Source: an uncultured Hyphomicrobiales bacterium
Lineage (GTDB): Bacteria > Pseudomonadota > Alphaproteobacteria > Rhizobiales > Beijerinckiaceae
NCBI GenBank assembly: GCA_903877935.1
Contig: CAIRGA010000071.1
Location: 1-48,147, forward strand
Direction: 5' to 3'
DNA length: 48,147 nucleotides
Shown: positions 1-8,502 of the stretch, in pieces
Layout: each line of letters opens with the position of its first letter
Numbering within the stretch: the first letter of the stretch is position 1
Notes under the pieces: generated by a model
Database searches by the model: none
What the model saw: the letters and a program-made list of their open reading frames with translations, nothing else
Told to the model about the DNA's origin: nothing
Made by a program: the position numbers and the translations under genes

Positions 1-293
1 AGCTTGTCTTCGATCAACTGGTCGGACGTCGCGGCATCCGGTACGCGCAAAAGAGCTTCGGCCAATACCATAAGCGCCAAGCCTTCGGGCGTTGAGAGCG
101 AATATTCACGCAGCAATTCTTCAACGCCACCAAGGCCCGATGACTTAGAGCGGATCGCCTCAATCATGCCAGTAGCCGTTGTATCAATGCGCTCTTCGGC
201 ATCGCGGGCGAGTGAGGCTTTGGCCAAAAGGGCTGCGGCCATGCCCTTATCCGCGGGAGCAAAATCGGTACGAAAGGCTGCAAATCCGGACAT
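1..293 (-). CDS. putA: PutA, bifunctional proline dehydrogenase / glutamate-semialdehyde dehydrogenase (5' end only)
   Basis: Only the first 97 codons lie in the window; the gene runs off the left edge. PutA oxidises proline to glutamate in two steps (FAD-dependent proline dehydrogenase, then NAD-dependent P5C dehydrogenase) at the inner face of the membrane. The visible part starts MSGFAAFRTDF and contains the conserved helical stretch with EELLREYSLSTPEGLALM followed by LAEALLRVPDA, which is typical of the PutA N-terminal arm. The gene is divergent from an Lrp/AsnC-type regulator at 420, the usual arrangement for putA/putR in alphaproteobacteria. The catalytic domains are outside the window, so completeness cannot be judged. 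Confidence 0.88.
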   Translation of the reverse strand, partial: MSGFAAFRTDFAPADKGMAAALLAKASLARDAEERIDTTATGMIEAIRSKSSGLGGVEELLREYSLSTPEGLALMVLAEALLRVPDAATSDQLIEDK

Positions 294-372
294 GGTGCGG
301 GCGCTCCTGATAGCGTTATGTGATAAATCTTTTATAACGCAAAAATTTAAACGTTTTAATTGGGTAGTTTCT

Positions 373-403
373 AAATTATATAGTGAAAATCACTAAATAA
401 TTT
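373..403. promoter_or_regulatory. 31-bp dyad in the putA/Lrp divergent promoter region, candidate Lrp-family operator
   Basis: The left arm is AAATTAT-A-TAGTGA (373-386) and the right arm TCACTA-A-ATAATTT (390-403), with a 3-nt AAA centre. The arms are perfectly complementary except for one A:A position. It lies 17 bp before the regulator start codon in a very AT-rich 126-bp divergent region. Lrp/AsnC proteins commonly bind AT-rich dyads and autoregulate, so this is the best candidate site. Binding itself is inferred. Confidence 0.55.
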
Positions 404-419
404 GGATTTTTAGGGAAAT

Positions 420-881
420 ATGCAAGAGCTTGACCGCACCGACCGTTCGATCCTCAAACTTCTTCAGAAAGATGGTCGGATCACGACCGTCGAGTTAGCC
501 GAAAAAATCGGATTATCGCCAACGGCCGCGAGCGAACGCATCAAAAGATTGCAGCGCGAGCATTACGTGCTGGGTTACCGCGCCATGCTGGACCCGAAAA
601 AGCTTGGCCTCGGCCTGCTCGTCTTTATCGAAGTGACGTTGGACAAAACCACGCCCGACGTGTTTGAGCGCTTCGCCGACGCGGTAAAGCGATCGCCCGA
701 AGTGCTCGAATGTCATATGGTGGCCGGCGGGTTCGATTACCTCGTCAAAACGCGTGTGGCCGATATGGCCGCCTATCGCAATTTGCTGGGCGATGTGGTG
801 CTGGCGCTGCCCGGGGTTAAAGAATCGCGCACCTATGCCGTGATGGAAGAAGTGAAGTCCGACGGTGCTTTACCTGTTTAA
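420..881 (+). CDS. putR: Lrp/AsnC family transcriptional regulator, probable proline-responsive regulator of putA
   Basis: A 153-residue protein of standard Lrp length. The N-terminal winged HTH (about residues 4-62) includes DRSILKLLQKDGRITTVELAEKIG followed by a recognition helix with SPTAASERIKRL. The C-terminal RAM/AsnC ligand-binding domain (about 65-145) has the glycine-rich VAGGFDYLVKTRV turn. The start is supported by AGGGAAAT directly before the ATG. It is transcribed divergently from putA, as is usual for PutR, which senses proline and activates putA. The family call is firm; the symbol rests on that neighbourhood. Confidence 0.85.
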   Translation: MQELDRTDRSILKLLQKDGRITTVELAEKIGLSPTAASERIKRLQREHYVLGYRAMLDPKKLGLGLLVFIEVTLDKTTPDVFERFADAVKRSPEVLECHMVAGGFDYLVKTRVADMAAYRNLLGDVVLALPGVKESRTYAVMEEVKSDGALPV

Positions 882-893
882 ACATCTCTTGCT

Positions 894-921
894 CTGTTGC
901 ACTGCACCTGTTGCATTGCAA
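894..921. promoter_or_regulatory. Tandem TTGCA-N-TGCA dyads before the acyl-CoA synthetase gene, candidate operator
   Basis: Two adjacent 14-bp units, CTGTTGCACTGCAC (894-907) and CTGTTGCATTGCAA (908-921), match at 12 of 14 positions. Each carries a TTGCA-N-TGCA dyad; the second is a perfect TTGCATTGCAA palindrome. They lie between the Lrp stop codon and the probable start of the next gene, where an operator for that gene would be expected. The binding protein is unknown. Confidence 0.4.
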
Positions 922-977
922 TAGCCCCCAATCCGCGCTTAAAGTGCCTGCCGTTTTGGGCAGGGCGAGGCCGGTCG

Positions 978-2594
978 ATGCTTCCCGATATTAGAGATGA
1001 AAAGCAGCTTCATGCAGCGTTCCGGTGGGATATACCGGAACGCTATAATATCGGCGTGGCTGTTTGCGATGTCTGGGCCGAACGCGAGCCAGACCGTCTC
1101 GCTTTATTAAATGTTCTGGATACGGGCGCGGTTGAACGGGTTACCTTCAGCGCGCTTCGGGCGCAATCCAACCGCTTGGCTAATCTACTCGTCGCCTCCG
1201 GCATTGTACGCGGTGAACGAATTGCGATTTTGCTGCCGCAATCGCGCGAAGTGGCGGAGAGCCATATAGCAATCTATAAGATGGGTGCTATTGCTTTGCC
1301 CTTGGCGGTTTTGTTTGGCATTGATGCCCTTACCTACCGCCTTGATGATGCGGGCGTTTCCGCATTGATCACCAACAAGGCGGGATTGGCCAAGCTGCGC
1401 TCTGCGCCAGAGGGCATGCTACCTTTTAAGCTGGTGCTCTCGATCGATGGACCCGATGGTTCCGCGCTTGGCTATACTGACGCTTTAGCTTCACAATCCG
1501 ATTCCTTCACGCCTGTTGCGTCAACGCCCGACGATCCGGCCTTGATGATTTACACGTCCGGCACAACCGGCCAGCCAAAAGGGGCGTTGCATGGCCATCG
1601 GGTTCTGCCCGGCCATTTGCCTGGCTTTCAATTGGTTCATGAATTTTTCCCGCAAAATGATGATTTATTATGGACGCCCGCTGACTGGGCATGGGCGGGT
1701 GGCCTATTGAATGGTCTCTTACCCTCGCTCGCGCTTGGTGTACCCGTCGTCGCGCGTAAGTTCGAAAAATTTGACGCGAGCGAAGCGTGGCAACTCATTG
1801 CCAATTTAAAGATCCGAAATATTTTTATTCCTCCTACCGCCTTGCGAATGCTAAGGACCGTGCCGAACCCTCGCGCGAGCTATGATATAAACTTACGGAC
1901 AATCGCTTCTGCAGGCGAAGCCTTGGGCGCGGAAACATTACGATGGGCGCAAAGCGAATTGGGCCTCACCATTAACGAAGCCTATGGCCAGACCGAATGT
2001 AATTTGGTGATAGGCTCGTCCGGATTGCTCGGCATTACGAAGCCCGGCTTTATCGGCAAACCAGTTCCGGGACATCAGGTTGCCATTATTCGTGAAGATG
2101 GCTCCTCCTGTTTGCCCGGAGAAGTCGGACAAATCGCGATTTTCAGACCTGATCCTGTCATGTTTTTAGGATATTGGCGGCGCGATAAAGCAACGATAGA
2201 AAAATTTATCGGCGATTGGATGACAACAGGCGATCAGGGCATCCAAGACGAGGAAGGCTATATCCAGTTTATCGGGCGCGACGACGATGTTATAACATCC
2301 TCAAGCTATCGGATCGGGCCTGTCGAGATCGAGGATTGCCTCATCCGGCATCCCGCTGTGGCGTTAGCAGCCGTTGTCGGCAAGCCCGATCCCTTACGCA
2401 CCGAAATTGTCAAAGCGTTTTTGGTGTTGCGGCCCGACTTCGAACCGTCTGAGGTGCTCGCTTCTGATATTCGTGATTTTGTGAAATCACGTCTGTCAGC
2501 CCATGAATATCCACGCGAAATAGCGTTTGTGGAGTCGTTGCCGATGACAACGACCGGAAAAATTATTCGCCGTGAATTGAGAGCACGCGGTTAA
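978..2594 (+). CDS. AMP-binding acyl-CoA synthetase (acetyl/medium-chain acyl-CoA synthetase-like)
   Basis: ANL-superfamily ligase that activates a carboxylic acid to acyl-AMP and then acyl-CoA. The 538-residue product has all core motifs: P-loop YTSGTTGQPK at 192-201, the adenine-site EAYGQTE motif, the WMTTGD motif, the hinge region with GRDDDVITSSSYRIGP, and the catalytic C-terminal lysine in TTTGKIIRREL near residue 528. An upstream in-frame ATG at 897 would add 27 residues rich in Cys and Arg. The ATG at 978 is preferred because GGGCGAGG lies before it and family homology begins there. The architecture fits the acetyl/medium-chain (Acs/ACSM) branch; the acid cannot be told from sequence. 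Its stop codon overlaps that of the convergent FATP-like gene. Confidence 0.85.
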   Translation: MLPDIRDEKQLHAAFRWDIPERYNIGVAVCDVWAEREPDRLALLNVLDTGAVERVTFSALRAQSNRLANLLVASGIVRGERIAILLPQSREVAESHIAIYKMGAIALPLAVLFGIDALTYRLDDAGVSALITNKAGLAKLRSAPEGMLPFKLVLSIDGPDGSALGYTDALASQSDSFTPVASTPDDPALMIYTSGTTGQPKGALHGHRVLPGHLPGFQLVHEFFPQNDDLLWTPADWAWAGGLLNGLLPSLALGVPVVARKFEKFDASEAWQLIANLKIRNIFIPPTALRMLRTVPNPRASYDINLRTIASAGEALGAETLRWAQSELGLTINEAYGQTECNLVIGSSGLLGITKPGFIGKPVPGHQVAIIREDGSSCLPGEVGQIAIFRPDPVMFLGYWRRDKATIEKFIGDWMTTGDQGIQDEEGYIQFIGRDDDVITSSSYRIGPVEIEDCLIRHPAVALAAVVGKPDPLRTEIVKAFLVLRPDFEPSEVLASDIRDFVKSRLSAHEYPREIAFVESLPMTTTGKIIRRELRARG

Positions 2595-4381
2595 AGGCGA
2601 AGACGGCCTTCCTTCAACGCATGGCGGGTATCTGAATCCAACACCCGATATTGACCAATGCCTGTATCATACCAATGAATATCCTCTGCCGTATCTGGAG
2701 GTTCAATCCCTTCGCGCATCAAATCAATCTTCCGTAGTTTAAAGGTTCCGGTTATATCCATTTCACGGCGAATGCGAATGAAGACTGGGCGAGCGTGTTG
2801 CGGAAGATTTTTAGTAAGATGATCGACGAGTCGATCAAGCTGCAATGGAATATCATCTGACGGCATAATCGCAGCCATTCCTGCTTTACCATCATGGCCA
2901 GGGACTGAGACGCCATAGACCGCACACGCCGCAACACCGGCATGGGTATTTATTGTTTCAGCGACTTCATTTGTCGAAACATTTTCACCCTTCCAGCGGA
3001 ACGTATCACCAATACGATCGACAAAATAAAAATAGCCCTGCTCGTCGCGTGTCACGAGATCGCCGGAGCGAAACCACGCGTCTCCTTCGCCGAATACATT
3101 ACGAAGTATTTTTGCTTCATCCGCCTTTTTGTCCGCATAACCCTCGAAACGATTAGCCGGCGCTAAAGGATCATCGATGATCTCGCCAATAATTTCGCCA
3201 ATTTCACCCGGCAGGCAGGGGATGCAATGGCCATTCTTGTCTCGCATTGGGCGTTCATGTTCGACATCAAACCGAACGACGTTCACGACGAAGCGTTTTT
3301 CTGCCCATTTCGGAATTCGACCCACAGCACCGGGACGGGCATCAAAATTAAAGAGCGCAATATTGCCTTCGGTCGCGCCGTAAAATTCGCGGATATGCTT
3401 GATGCCAAAGCGCGATGAAAACGATTTCCAAATATCGGGCCGCAGACCATTTCCACAAATCAGTTTGATCGTATGGGAGCGGTCATACGGACCGGGTGGC
3501 GCGTTCAAAAGATAACGGCAGAGTTCGCCAATATAGAAAAACCGAGTGCAGTGATGCTTGACAATATCCGACCAAAATTCGCGCGCCGAGAATTTCTCAC
3601 GGATCACCACACTACCACCGCGGATGAGAACACCAAGCGTGGATAAGATGCCACCATTCGAGTGATACATTGGCAAGCAATCATATAGCCGGTCACGCGC
3701 CTCAATTTCCATGACAGAGGAAAATCCGAGCGCCATCGCACTCACGCGATAATGATTAATATTTGCGGCTTTCGGTAGGCCTGTCGTTCCGGACGTAAAG
3801 ATATAAAGACATTTGTCATCAATCGTCAGCGTGACGCGCTCATTCAGGCTCAAGGCGTCAGGCGAAAAGCCTAATAGCGCCGCATCAAAAGCGGATTCGC
3901 CGTGCACAAAAAGCTTTGGTGGGTTTTCAAGAAAAGGCAGAGCGCTTTGCCATGCTTCTAAAAGGTCGACTGACACGATCGCAAGCTTAGGTTTGACGAT
4001 AGCGATGGAATGAGCAAGCGCTTGGCCGCTCTGGCTTGTGTTGAGTAACGCGGTAGCGCCACCGGCTCGCGCAACACCCATCCAGACAGCGAGATAATCA
4101 GGACGGTTCGGCATCAACAAAACAATTGTATCGCCCTTTGCAATACCTTCGGATTGTACAAAACGAGCATAGCGATTGGCGCGCCCGTTATACGCGCCAT
4201 AGGTGAAGGTTTCACGGTCCGAGATGAGGGCGATGCGATCTGGGTGCAGCGCGGCGACCTCCTCCATACGCTCACACATCGTGCGATTAGGCGTTGATTT
4301 GATAGGCTTAACGCGGTTCAACGTCCGCAAGGCACCCCGCAGATAGGCGATTTCACTGGCGGCACGTTGGAAGATACCCAT
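2591..4381 (-). CDS. Long-chain/very-long-chain acyl-CoA synthetase, FATP (SLC27) type
   Basis: A 596-residue ANL-superfamily enzyme that activates long-chain fatty acids, possibly coupled to uptake (vectorial acylation). The AMP-binding P-loop FTSGTTGLPKAA is at 195-206. The EFYGATEGN motif and the FRSGDL motif follow, and then the FATP signature containing DRIGDTFRWKGENVST. That signature separates it from FadD-type enzymes. There is no clear signal peptide; membrane association would be through the N-terminal hydrophobic/basic region. It is the last gene of an apparent three-gene minus-strand operon: EamA transporter, G3E GTPase (18 nt upstream), then this. Substrate range is unknown. Confidence 0.87.
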   Translation of the reverse strand: MGIFQRAASEIAYLRGALRTLNRVKPIKSTPNRTMCERMEEVAALHPDRIALISDRETFTYGAYNGRANRYARFVQSEGIAKGDTIVLLMPNRPDYLAVWMGVARAGGATALLNTSQSGQALAHSIAIVKPKLAIVSVDLLEAWQSALPFLENPPKLFVHGESAFDAALLGFSPDALSLNERVTLTIDDKCLYIFTSGTTGLPKAANINHYRVSAMALGFSSVMEIEARDRLYDCLPMYHSNGGILSTLGVLIRGGSVVIREKFSAREFWSDIVKHHCTRFFYIGELCRYLLNAPPGPYDRSHTIKLICGNGLRPDIWKSFSSRFGIKHIREFYGATEGNIALFNFDARPGAVGRIPKWAEKRFVVNVVRFDVEHERPMRDKNGHCIPCLPGEIGEIIGEIIDDPLAPANRFEGYADKKADEAKILRNVFGEGDAWFRSGDLVTRDEQGYFYFVDRIGDTFRWKGENVSTNEVAETINTHAGVAACAVYGVSVPGHDGKAGMAAIMPSDDIPLQLDRLVDHLTKNLPQHARPVFIRIRREMDITGTFKLRKIDLMREGIEPPDTAEDIHWYDTGIGQYRVLDSDTRHALKEGRLRL

Positions 4382-4399
4382 GCGTTTTCCCTTGATCTG

Positions 4400-5533
4400 T
4401 TATTCTCGCCTGAGTGACAGCGGATTATCGAGCATGGCTGAGCGGTCCGGCGTGTCAATCCCCGGACGACCGAGAAAGGCATTCCACAAGCCTTCAACAA
4501 AGCTTTGCTCCAAGTCTTTGGTGATAAATACCAGACGGGTACGGTGATCGGCATCCGGCCATCCCGCTAGCGCGATCGGCGGGTGAAAAACATGTTGTAC
4601 GCCGTGTAGGATAATAGGGCGCTCCGGCGTTTCGGCCAGTTTCACAATGCCTTTCATACGAAGCATTTTTTCGCCATGAGCGGAACGCAAAAGCGATAAG
4701 AACATATCGAAAGCAGAGGATGGGATTGCATCATCCGTCGTAAGACAAAACGCACGAATATGGGCATCGTGTCGGTTCACATCATGGGCGTTCCGGCCTT
4801 CGGGTCCGTCATGATTGTGATCATGGTGATGATCGTGGTGATGATGATCATCATGATAGGCTTCAGCATTCAGCCAACGTGCAACATCGGGGATTTTTGA
4901 AGCAATATTAAAAGGGCCGGTGCCGATCAAGGCACTTGCTGTTGCGTCACCTTTCATCGCATCGAGAACAGGAGCAGCGGGATTGAGCGCGAGAAGGCGC
5001 TTAATTAATGCGGAAGGATCATCAACCAAATCGCTTTTCGTGAGTACGATACGGTCGGCAACGGCGGCCTGTTTAACAGCTTCCATGTGATGATCGAGGG
5101 TTGACGATCCGTTCGCCGCATCAACCAAGGTAACAACCCCATCAAGCGCATAGCGTGCCGCAAGATAGGGATGGGAAAGCAGTGATTGCAAAATGGGTGC
5201 GGGGTCAGCAAGACCGGTTGTTTCAATGACGATGCGCTGGAAGTGAGAAATTTTACCGGTGTCGCGCTTCTTCATTAGATCATCGAGCGTATCGACGAGA
5301 TCGCCTCGAATCGTACAGCATAGACAGCCTGAGGCCATCAAGATCATGCCGTCATCGCGGGTTTCGATAAAAAGATGGTCGAGTCCGATCTCACCAAATT
5401 CGTTGACGATAACGATGGAGTCGGAAAGCAACGGGTCTTTTAAGAGCCGATTGAGCAAAGTTGTTTTGCCAGCACCCAAGAAGCCGGTCATCACGGTGAC
5501 AGGTACTGGCATTGGCAGGGCTCGATCCATCAT
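4400..5533 (-). CDS. G3E-family GTPase (COG0523/CobW-like), probable zinc metallochaperone
   Basis: A 377-residue GTP-binding protein. Walker A is GFLGAGKTT (17-25), and the COG0523 metal-binding CxCC motif GCLCC follows at 69-73. The base-recognition motif TKSD is near 165-168, and a C-terminal CobW_C domain follows. A histidine/aspartate-rich stretch (about 227-258, with runs such as HHHHDHHHDHNHD) is the kind of metal-binding linker seen in ZigA/YjiA-like members. Family members deliver Zn, Co or Fe to target enzymes. The start overlaps the stop of the upstream EamA gene as ATGA, which indicates translational coupling. No cobalamin or nitrile hydratase genes adjoin it, so zinc is the default guess. 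The metal is not proven. Confidence 0.85.
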   Translation of the reverse strand: MMDRALPMPVPVTVMTGFLGAGKTTLLNRLLKDPLLSDSIVIVNEFGEIGLDHLFIETRDDGMILMASGCLCCTIRGDLVDTLDDLMKKRDTGKISHFQRIVIETTGLADPAPILQSLLSHPYLAARYALDGVVTLVDAANGSSTLDHHMEAVKQAAVADRIVLTKSDLVDDPSALIKRLLALNPAAPVLDAMKGDATASALIGTGPFNIASKIPDVARWLNAEAYHDDHHHHDHHHDHNHDGPEGRNAHDVNRHDAHIRAFCLTTDDAIPSSAFDMFLSLLRSAHGEKMLRMKGIVKLAETPERPIILHGVQHVFHPPIALAGWPDADHRTRLVFITKDLEQSFVEGLWNAFLGRPGIDTPDRSAMLDNPLSLRRE

Positions 5534-6417
5534 GCTGCTTTATTCCGTTCAACAATAACCGTTGCAATGATTGCCGAGATTACAATGGCACCACCTATGT
5601 ATTGGATAATGGCCAATCGCTCGCCTAAGACAATGGCGGATGTAATGGCGGCGACAACGGGTTCAAGGCAAAAGGCTAATCCCGCAACAGAAGCCGAAAT
5701 GCGCGTTAAGGCCAGAATCTGAAATCCAAAGCCAAAGACGAAGCCGCCAATGGTGAGCCAGACCGGCACAAAGGCCGCGAGCTGACTATCGATGGTGAAG
5801 ACAGACCCGATGAAATAAACCGTGAAAAGCGCGGTTGGCAAAACGATCACCTGACTAAAAACGAGTTTGGCCGCTGTCCCTGTCTGGCGACACCGCGTTC
5901 CTGCGAAGAATTGGATGGCAGCGGAAGCACTGGCTCCGGCCGCTAGGAGAAGGCCTCGTGGATCGAGGCTGGCATCGGTGGTGCCAAGCACCAAAACAAC
6001 GCCAATAAAGGCCGCTAGCACAATCGCCATCATGGATACGGTTAAGGGCTTTCGATCAATCAATGGGCTTAAGACGACGATCAAAATCGGAAACGTATAA
6101 AAAATCACGGCAGCGATCGTGATCGGAATAAAAGCGACCGACGAGATATAGCAGATCGAAACACCTGTACTGCCAAGCCCCAACGCGAAGAGCGAGACAC
6201 GCTCATGACGGGGCACGGAAAAGGAGGCGCCTGTTAGACGGCCAACGAGCAATCCGATCGCGATCATCACCAGCACGCGCTCGGCGACAATCATTGGCCC
6301 GCCGACGCCTAGCTCGGCCGCAATCTTCGCAAAGGTGATGTTAAAGCCATAGAAAAAGGCGCCCGAAAGCGCGAAAACAAGGCCCGTTCCGCTCCGCTGC
6401 ACCCGCTCCATCGCCAT
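5530..6417 (-). CDS. EamA/DMT-superfamily permease
   Basis: A 295-residue drug/metabolite transporter with about ten hydrophobic segments arranged as two EamA repeats. The second repeat contains the usual Glu-Pro motif (FCLEPVVAAI). DMT permeases mostly export amino acids, nucleosides or toxic metabolites; no substrate can be assigned here. The open frame extends upstream to 6504, but that extension is Arg/Thr-rich. The ATG at 6417 (MAMERV), preceded by AGGGTGGAG, gives a normal length. The gene overlaps the G3E GTPase downstream by 4 nt and is divergent from a second EamA gene at 6521. Confidence 0.82.
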   Translation of the reverse strand: MAMERVQRSGTGLVFALSGAFFYGFNITFAKIAAELGVGGPMIVAERVLVMIAIGLLVGRLTGASFSVPRHERVSLFALGLGSTGVSICYISSVAFIPITIAAVIFYTFPILIVVLSPLIDRKPLTVSMMAIVLAAFIGVVLVLGTTDASLDPRGLLLAAGASASAAIQFFAGTRCRQTGTAAKLVFSQVIVLPTALFTVYFIGSVFTIDSQLAAFVPVWLTIGGFVFGFGFQILALTRISASVAGLAFCLEPVVAAITSAIVLGERLAIIQYIGGAIVISAIIATVIVERNKAA

Positions 6418-6520
6418 CCATCTCCACCCTAACGTACTTTTCGTTGGCGTTCTTCTAACGTGCGTTGACGCGTGACGAAAGCGGCAAACGGGACTAAGGG
6501 ACAAAGAAAGGACGGACGCA

Positions 6521-7414
6521 ATGACACTCTATTGGGTTTTGGCCACCATTATTGGAGCCGCAGGACTGACCACCCGTAACGCGATGCAACGCAATCTAAC
6601 CCAGCGCATCGGAACCGTTGGTGCCACTCAGGTCCGCTTTTTATATGGCCTACCCTTTTCGGTGATTTTTCTCGCGGTCAGCGTTTGGATTACAGGTCAT
6701 GCCATCCCGTCGCTTACCATCGCCATGCTTGGTTTTGCGCTCGGCGGGGCTGTTACCCAGATCATCGCAACGGCCTTGATGCTGCTGGCGATGAAAGAGC
6801 GATCCTTTGCGGTTACTACCGCTTACACGAAGACCGAGCCCGTTCAGGTCGCGATTTTCAGCGTCGTCGTTTTAGGTGACAAAATCAGCGCCCTTGCAGC
6901 CTTAGCCATTGTAACGGCCACGATCGGCGTGATTTTGATGGCCGCTAAGCCTGGCGATAGTTGGACCAAAAGCGGGTTACGGCCCGTGGCCTATGGCATT
7001 GTGTCGGGTACTTTTTTTGCCCTTTCTGCGGTTTCTTATCGCGGAGGTATTCTGGCGCTGGAGGATACACCTTTTTTATTGGCGGCTAGCACCACGCTGG
7101 TCACGGCGCTGAGCATGCAATCTGCCATTTTGCTCGTTTATATGGCGCTTTTCAACCGAACTGCCCTTATGGGTAGCTTAAACGTCTGGCGTGCATCGCT
7201 TTTGGCCGGGTTTGTCGGTGCCTTTGCCTCGCAAGCCTGGTTTATTGGTTTTTCGCTGACAAGTGCCGCCAATGTGCGAACGCTAGGCCTTGTGGAAATG
7301 ATTTTCGCGCAAATCATCACGCGACGGGTGCTTAAAGAACAAACCGCAGGTCGCGAATGGATCGGGATGGCGCTTATTTTAGTAGGCGTCGCTGCGTTGC
7401 TTGCCTTTGGCTAA
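6521..7414 (+). CDS. EamA/DMT-superfamily permease
   Basis: A 297-residue protein with about ten predicted membrane helices in two EamA halves. The first half ends with TKTEPVQVAIFS and the second with GLVEMIFAQIITRRVLKEQ, the places where the family's conserved Glu-Pro or Glu residue sits. The start is supported by AAAGGACGG a few bases before the ATG. It is divergent from, and only distantly similar to, the EamA gene at 5530-6417, so it is not a recent tandem duplicate. It is convergent with bolA, sharing a CTAA at the stops. Substrate unknown. Confidence 0.83.
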   Translation: MTLYWVLATIIGAAGLTTRNAMQRNLTQRIGTVGATQVRFLYGLPFSVIFLAVSVWITGHAIPSLTIAMLGFALGGAVTQIIATALMLLAMKERSFAVTTAYTKTEPVQVAIFSVVVLGDKISALAALAIVTATIGVILMAAKPGDSWTKSGLRPVAYGIVSGTFFALSAVSYRGGILALEDTPFLLAASTTLVTALSMQSAILLVYMALFNRTALMGSLNVWRASLLAGFVGAFASQAWFIGFSLTSAANVRTLGLVEMIFAQIITRRVLKEQTAGREWIGMALILVGVAALLAFG

Positions 7415-7671
7415 CCCGCTCGCGCGCTAATGGCCAAGGCATGAACCCGCTCGGCGAATTCCTCGGCCAATACCGCATTAATTGCTCGGTGCATGTCCAC
7501 GCGGCTTTTGCCAGCAAAGGCCAAGCTCGCAATATCGACCGAGAAATGCGTCTCTCCGCCCTCTCTCGCTCCGCCATGACCGGCATGATGATGCGAATCA
7601 TCGGTTACCGTTAGCGATGATGGCGCAAAAGCTGCCGTAAGCTTTGCCTCAATTCGATCCCGCATCGTCAT
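7411..7671 (-). CDS. bolA: BolA-family protein
   Basis: An 86-residue BolA protein, the normal family length. BolA proteins pair with monothiol glutaredoxins to bind [2Fe-2S] clusters and affect iron regulation and cell shape. The domain runs from MRDRIEAKLTAAFAPSSLTV through the GETHFSVDI and FAGKSRVDMHRAI segments to EEFAERVHALAI; the C-terminal invariant histidine lies in VHAL. A His/Gly-rich loop (DDSHHHAGHGG) precedes the strand and could be a cluster ligand region. The open frame extends to 7938, but AAGGAAC before the ATG at 7671 and the family N-terminus fix the start. It is divergent from the J-domain gene, a pairing common in alphaproteobacteria. Confidence 0.92.
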   Translation of the reverse strand: MTMRDRIEAKLTAAFAPSSLTVTDDSHHHAGHGGAREGGETHFSVDIASLAFAGKSRVDMHRAINAVLAEEFAERVHALAISARAG

Positions 7672-7756
7672 TATGTGTTCCTTAAAATACCCTGAAAACG
7701 GAATAAGAACCGTCGACTTGTTTGGCAAGGCTTGCCCCCGACTAGGCTTGGCGACT

Positions 7757-8392
7757 ATGAGAACATCCATGAACCCTTCTTCAAAACTATTCGACAAGAT
7801 TCGCATCGGTCCGCGTAAGGGCCGCACGGCTGCGCCTGCGGAGCCACCGCGTTGCGAGCGCCCCGGTTGCGAGGCGCCTGGGCCGCATCGGGCCCCCAAG
7901 GGACGGAATTCCGAAGGTAAATTTTGGAATTTCTGCATCGAGCATGTGCGGGAATATAACCAATCCTACAATTATTTTGCAGGAATGCCGGATGACGCGA
8001 TCCTTTCCTATCAAAAGGACGCCTTAATTGGTCATCGTCCGACGTGGAAACTTGGCGAAAATGCTGCAAGTGGTAAGCGCAGCCCTCGCAAAGGCGGCGT
8101 GCCCAAAGACGAGGCCTATGTGGATCCCTTTGATCTGTTTGTCGCGAGCGGACAAAAGCGCCCGCGTCGCGAAGCCGAGGCATCCAAACCAAAATTTGGG
8201 CCTGTGACCCTGAAAGCCTTCGAGACGCTGACATTGGAGACATCCGCTGACTCAGCGACTATCCGTTTGCGCTACAAGGAACTGGTCAAACAGTTCCATC
8301 CGGATGCCAATGGCGGCGATCGGTCGCTAGAAGATCGGTTACGCGAGATCATTAACGCGTATAATACATTGAAAGCGGCGGGTCTGGCCTGA
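7757..8392 (+). CDS. J-domain (DnaJ-like) protein
   Basis: About 211 residues. The C-terminal J domain (last ~60 residues) has the family hallmark HPD in VKQFHPDANGG, flanked by helices with IRLRYKELV and LEDRLREIINAYNTL. A J domain stimulates Hsp70 ATPase activity. The N-terminal part is a conserved region with a four-cysteine/histidine pattern (CERPGCEAPGPHRAP, then FCIEHVREYN) that could bind zinc. This architecture is common beside bolA and cobS in alphaproteobacteria. Start choices are ATG 7757 or ATG 7769; an upstream in-frame start at 7673 is unlikely because it overlaps the bolA promoter. Confidence 0.87.
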   Translation: MRTSMNPSSKLFDKIRIGPRKGRTAAPAEPPRCERPGCEAPGPHRAPKGRNSEGKFWNFCIEHVREYNQSYNYFAGMPDDAILSYQKDALIGHRPTWKLGENAASGKRSPRKGGVPKDEAYVDPFDLFVASGQKRPRREAEASKPKFGPVTLKAFETLTLETSADSATIRLRYKELVKQFHPDANGGDRSLEDRLREIINAYNTLKAAGLA

Positions 8393-8502
8393 TAGGGTGA
8401 ACCTGACTGTGCCATTCAGGATCATCCATTTTTCCCGGACGATCGGTTAAGGTTATGCAACGGCGGGGCTAAACCGCCTAAGATGTGATGTGAGGTTCGA
8501 CT

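Noticed and set aside
5530-7414. Recent tandem inverted duplication of an EamA gene
   Set aside because: The two divergent permeases share only general family features and have clearly different sequences, so they are not a recent duplicate.
8393-8502. Cobalamin riboswitch before cobS
   Set aside because: The gap is only 110 nt and shows just two short hairpins (CCTGA/TCAGG and GGCGG/CCGCC); no B12-box-like element is visible.
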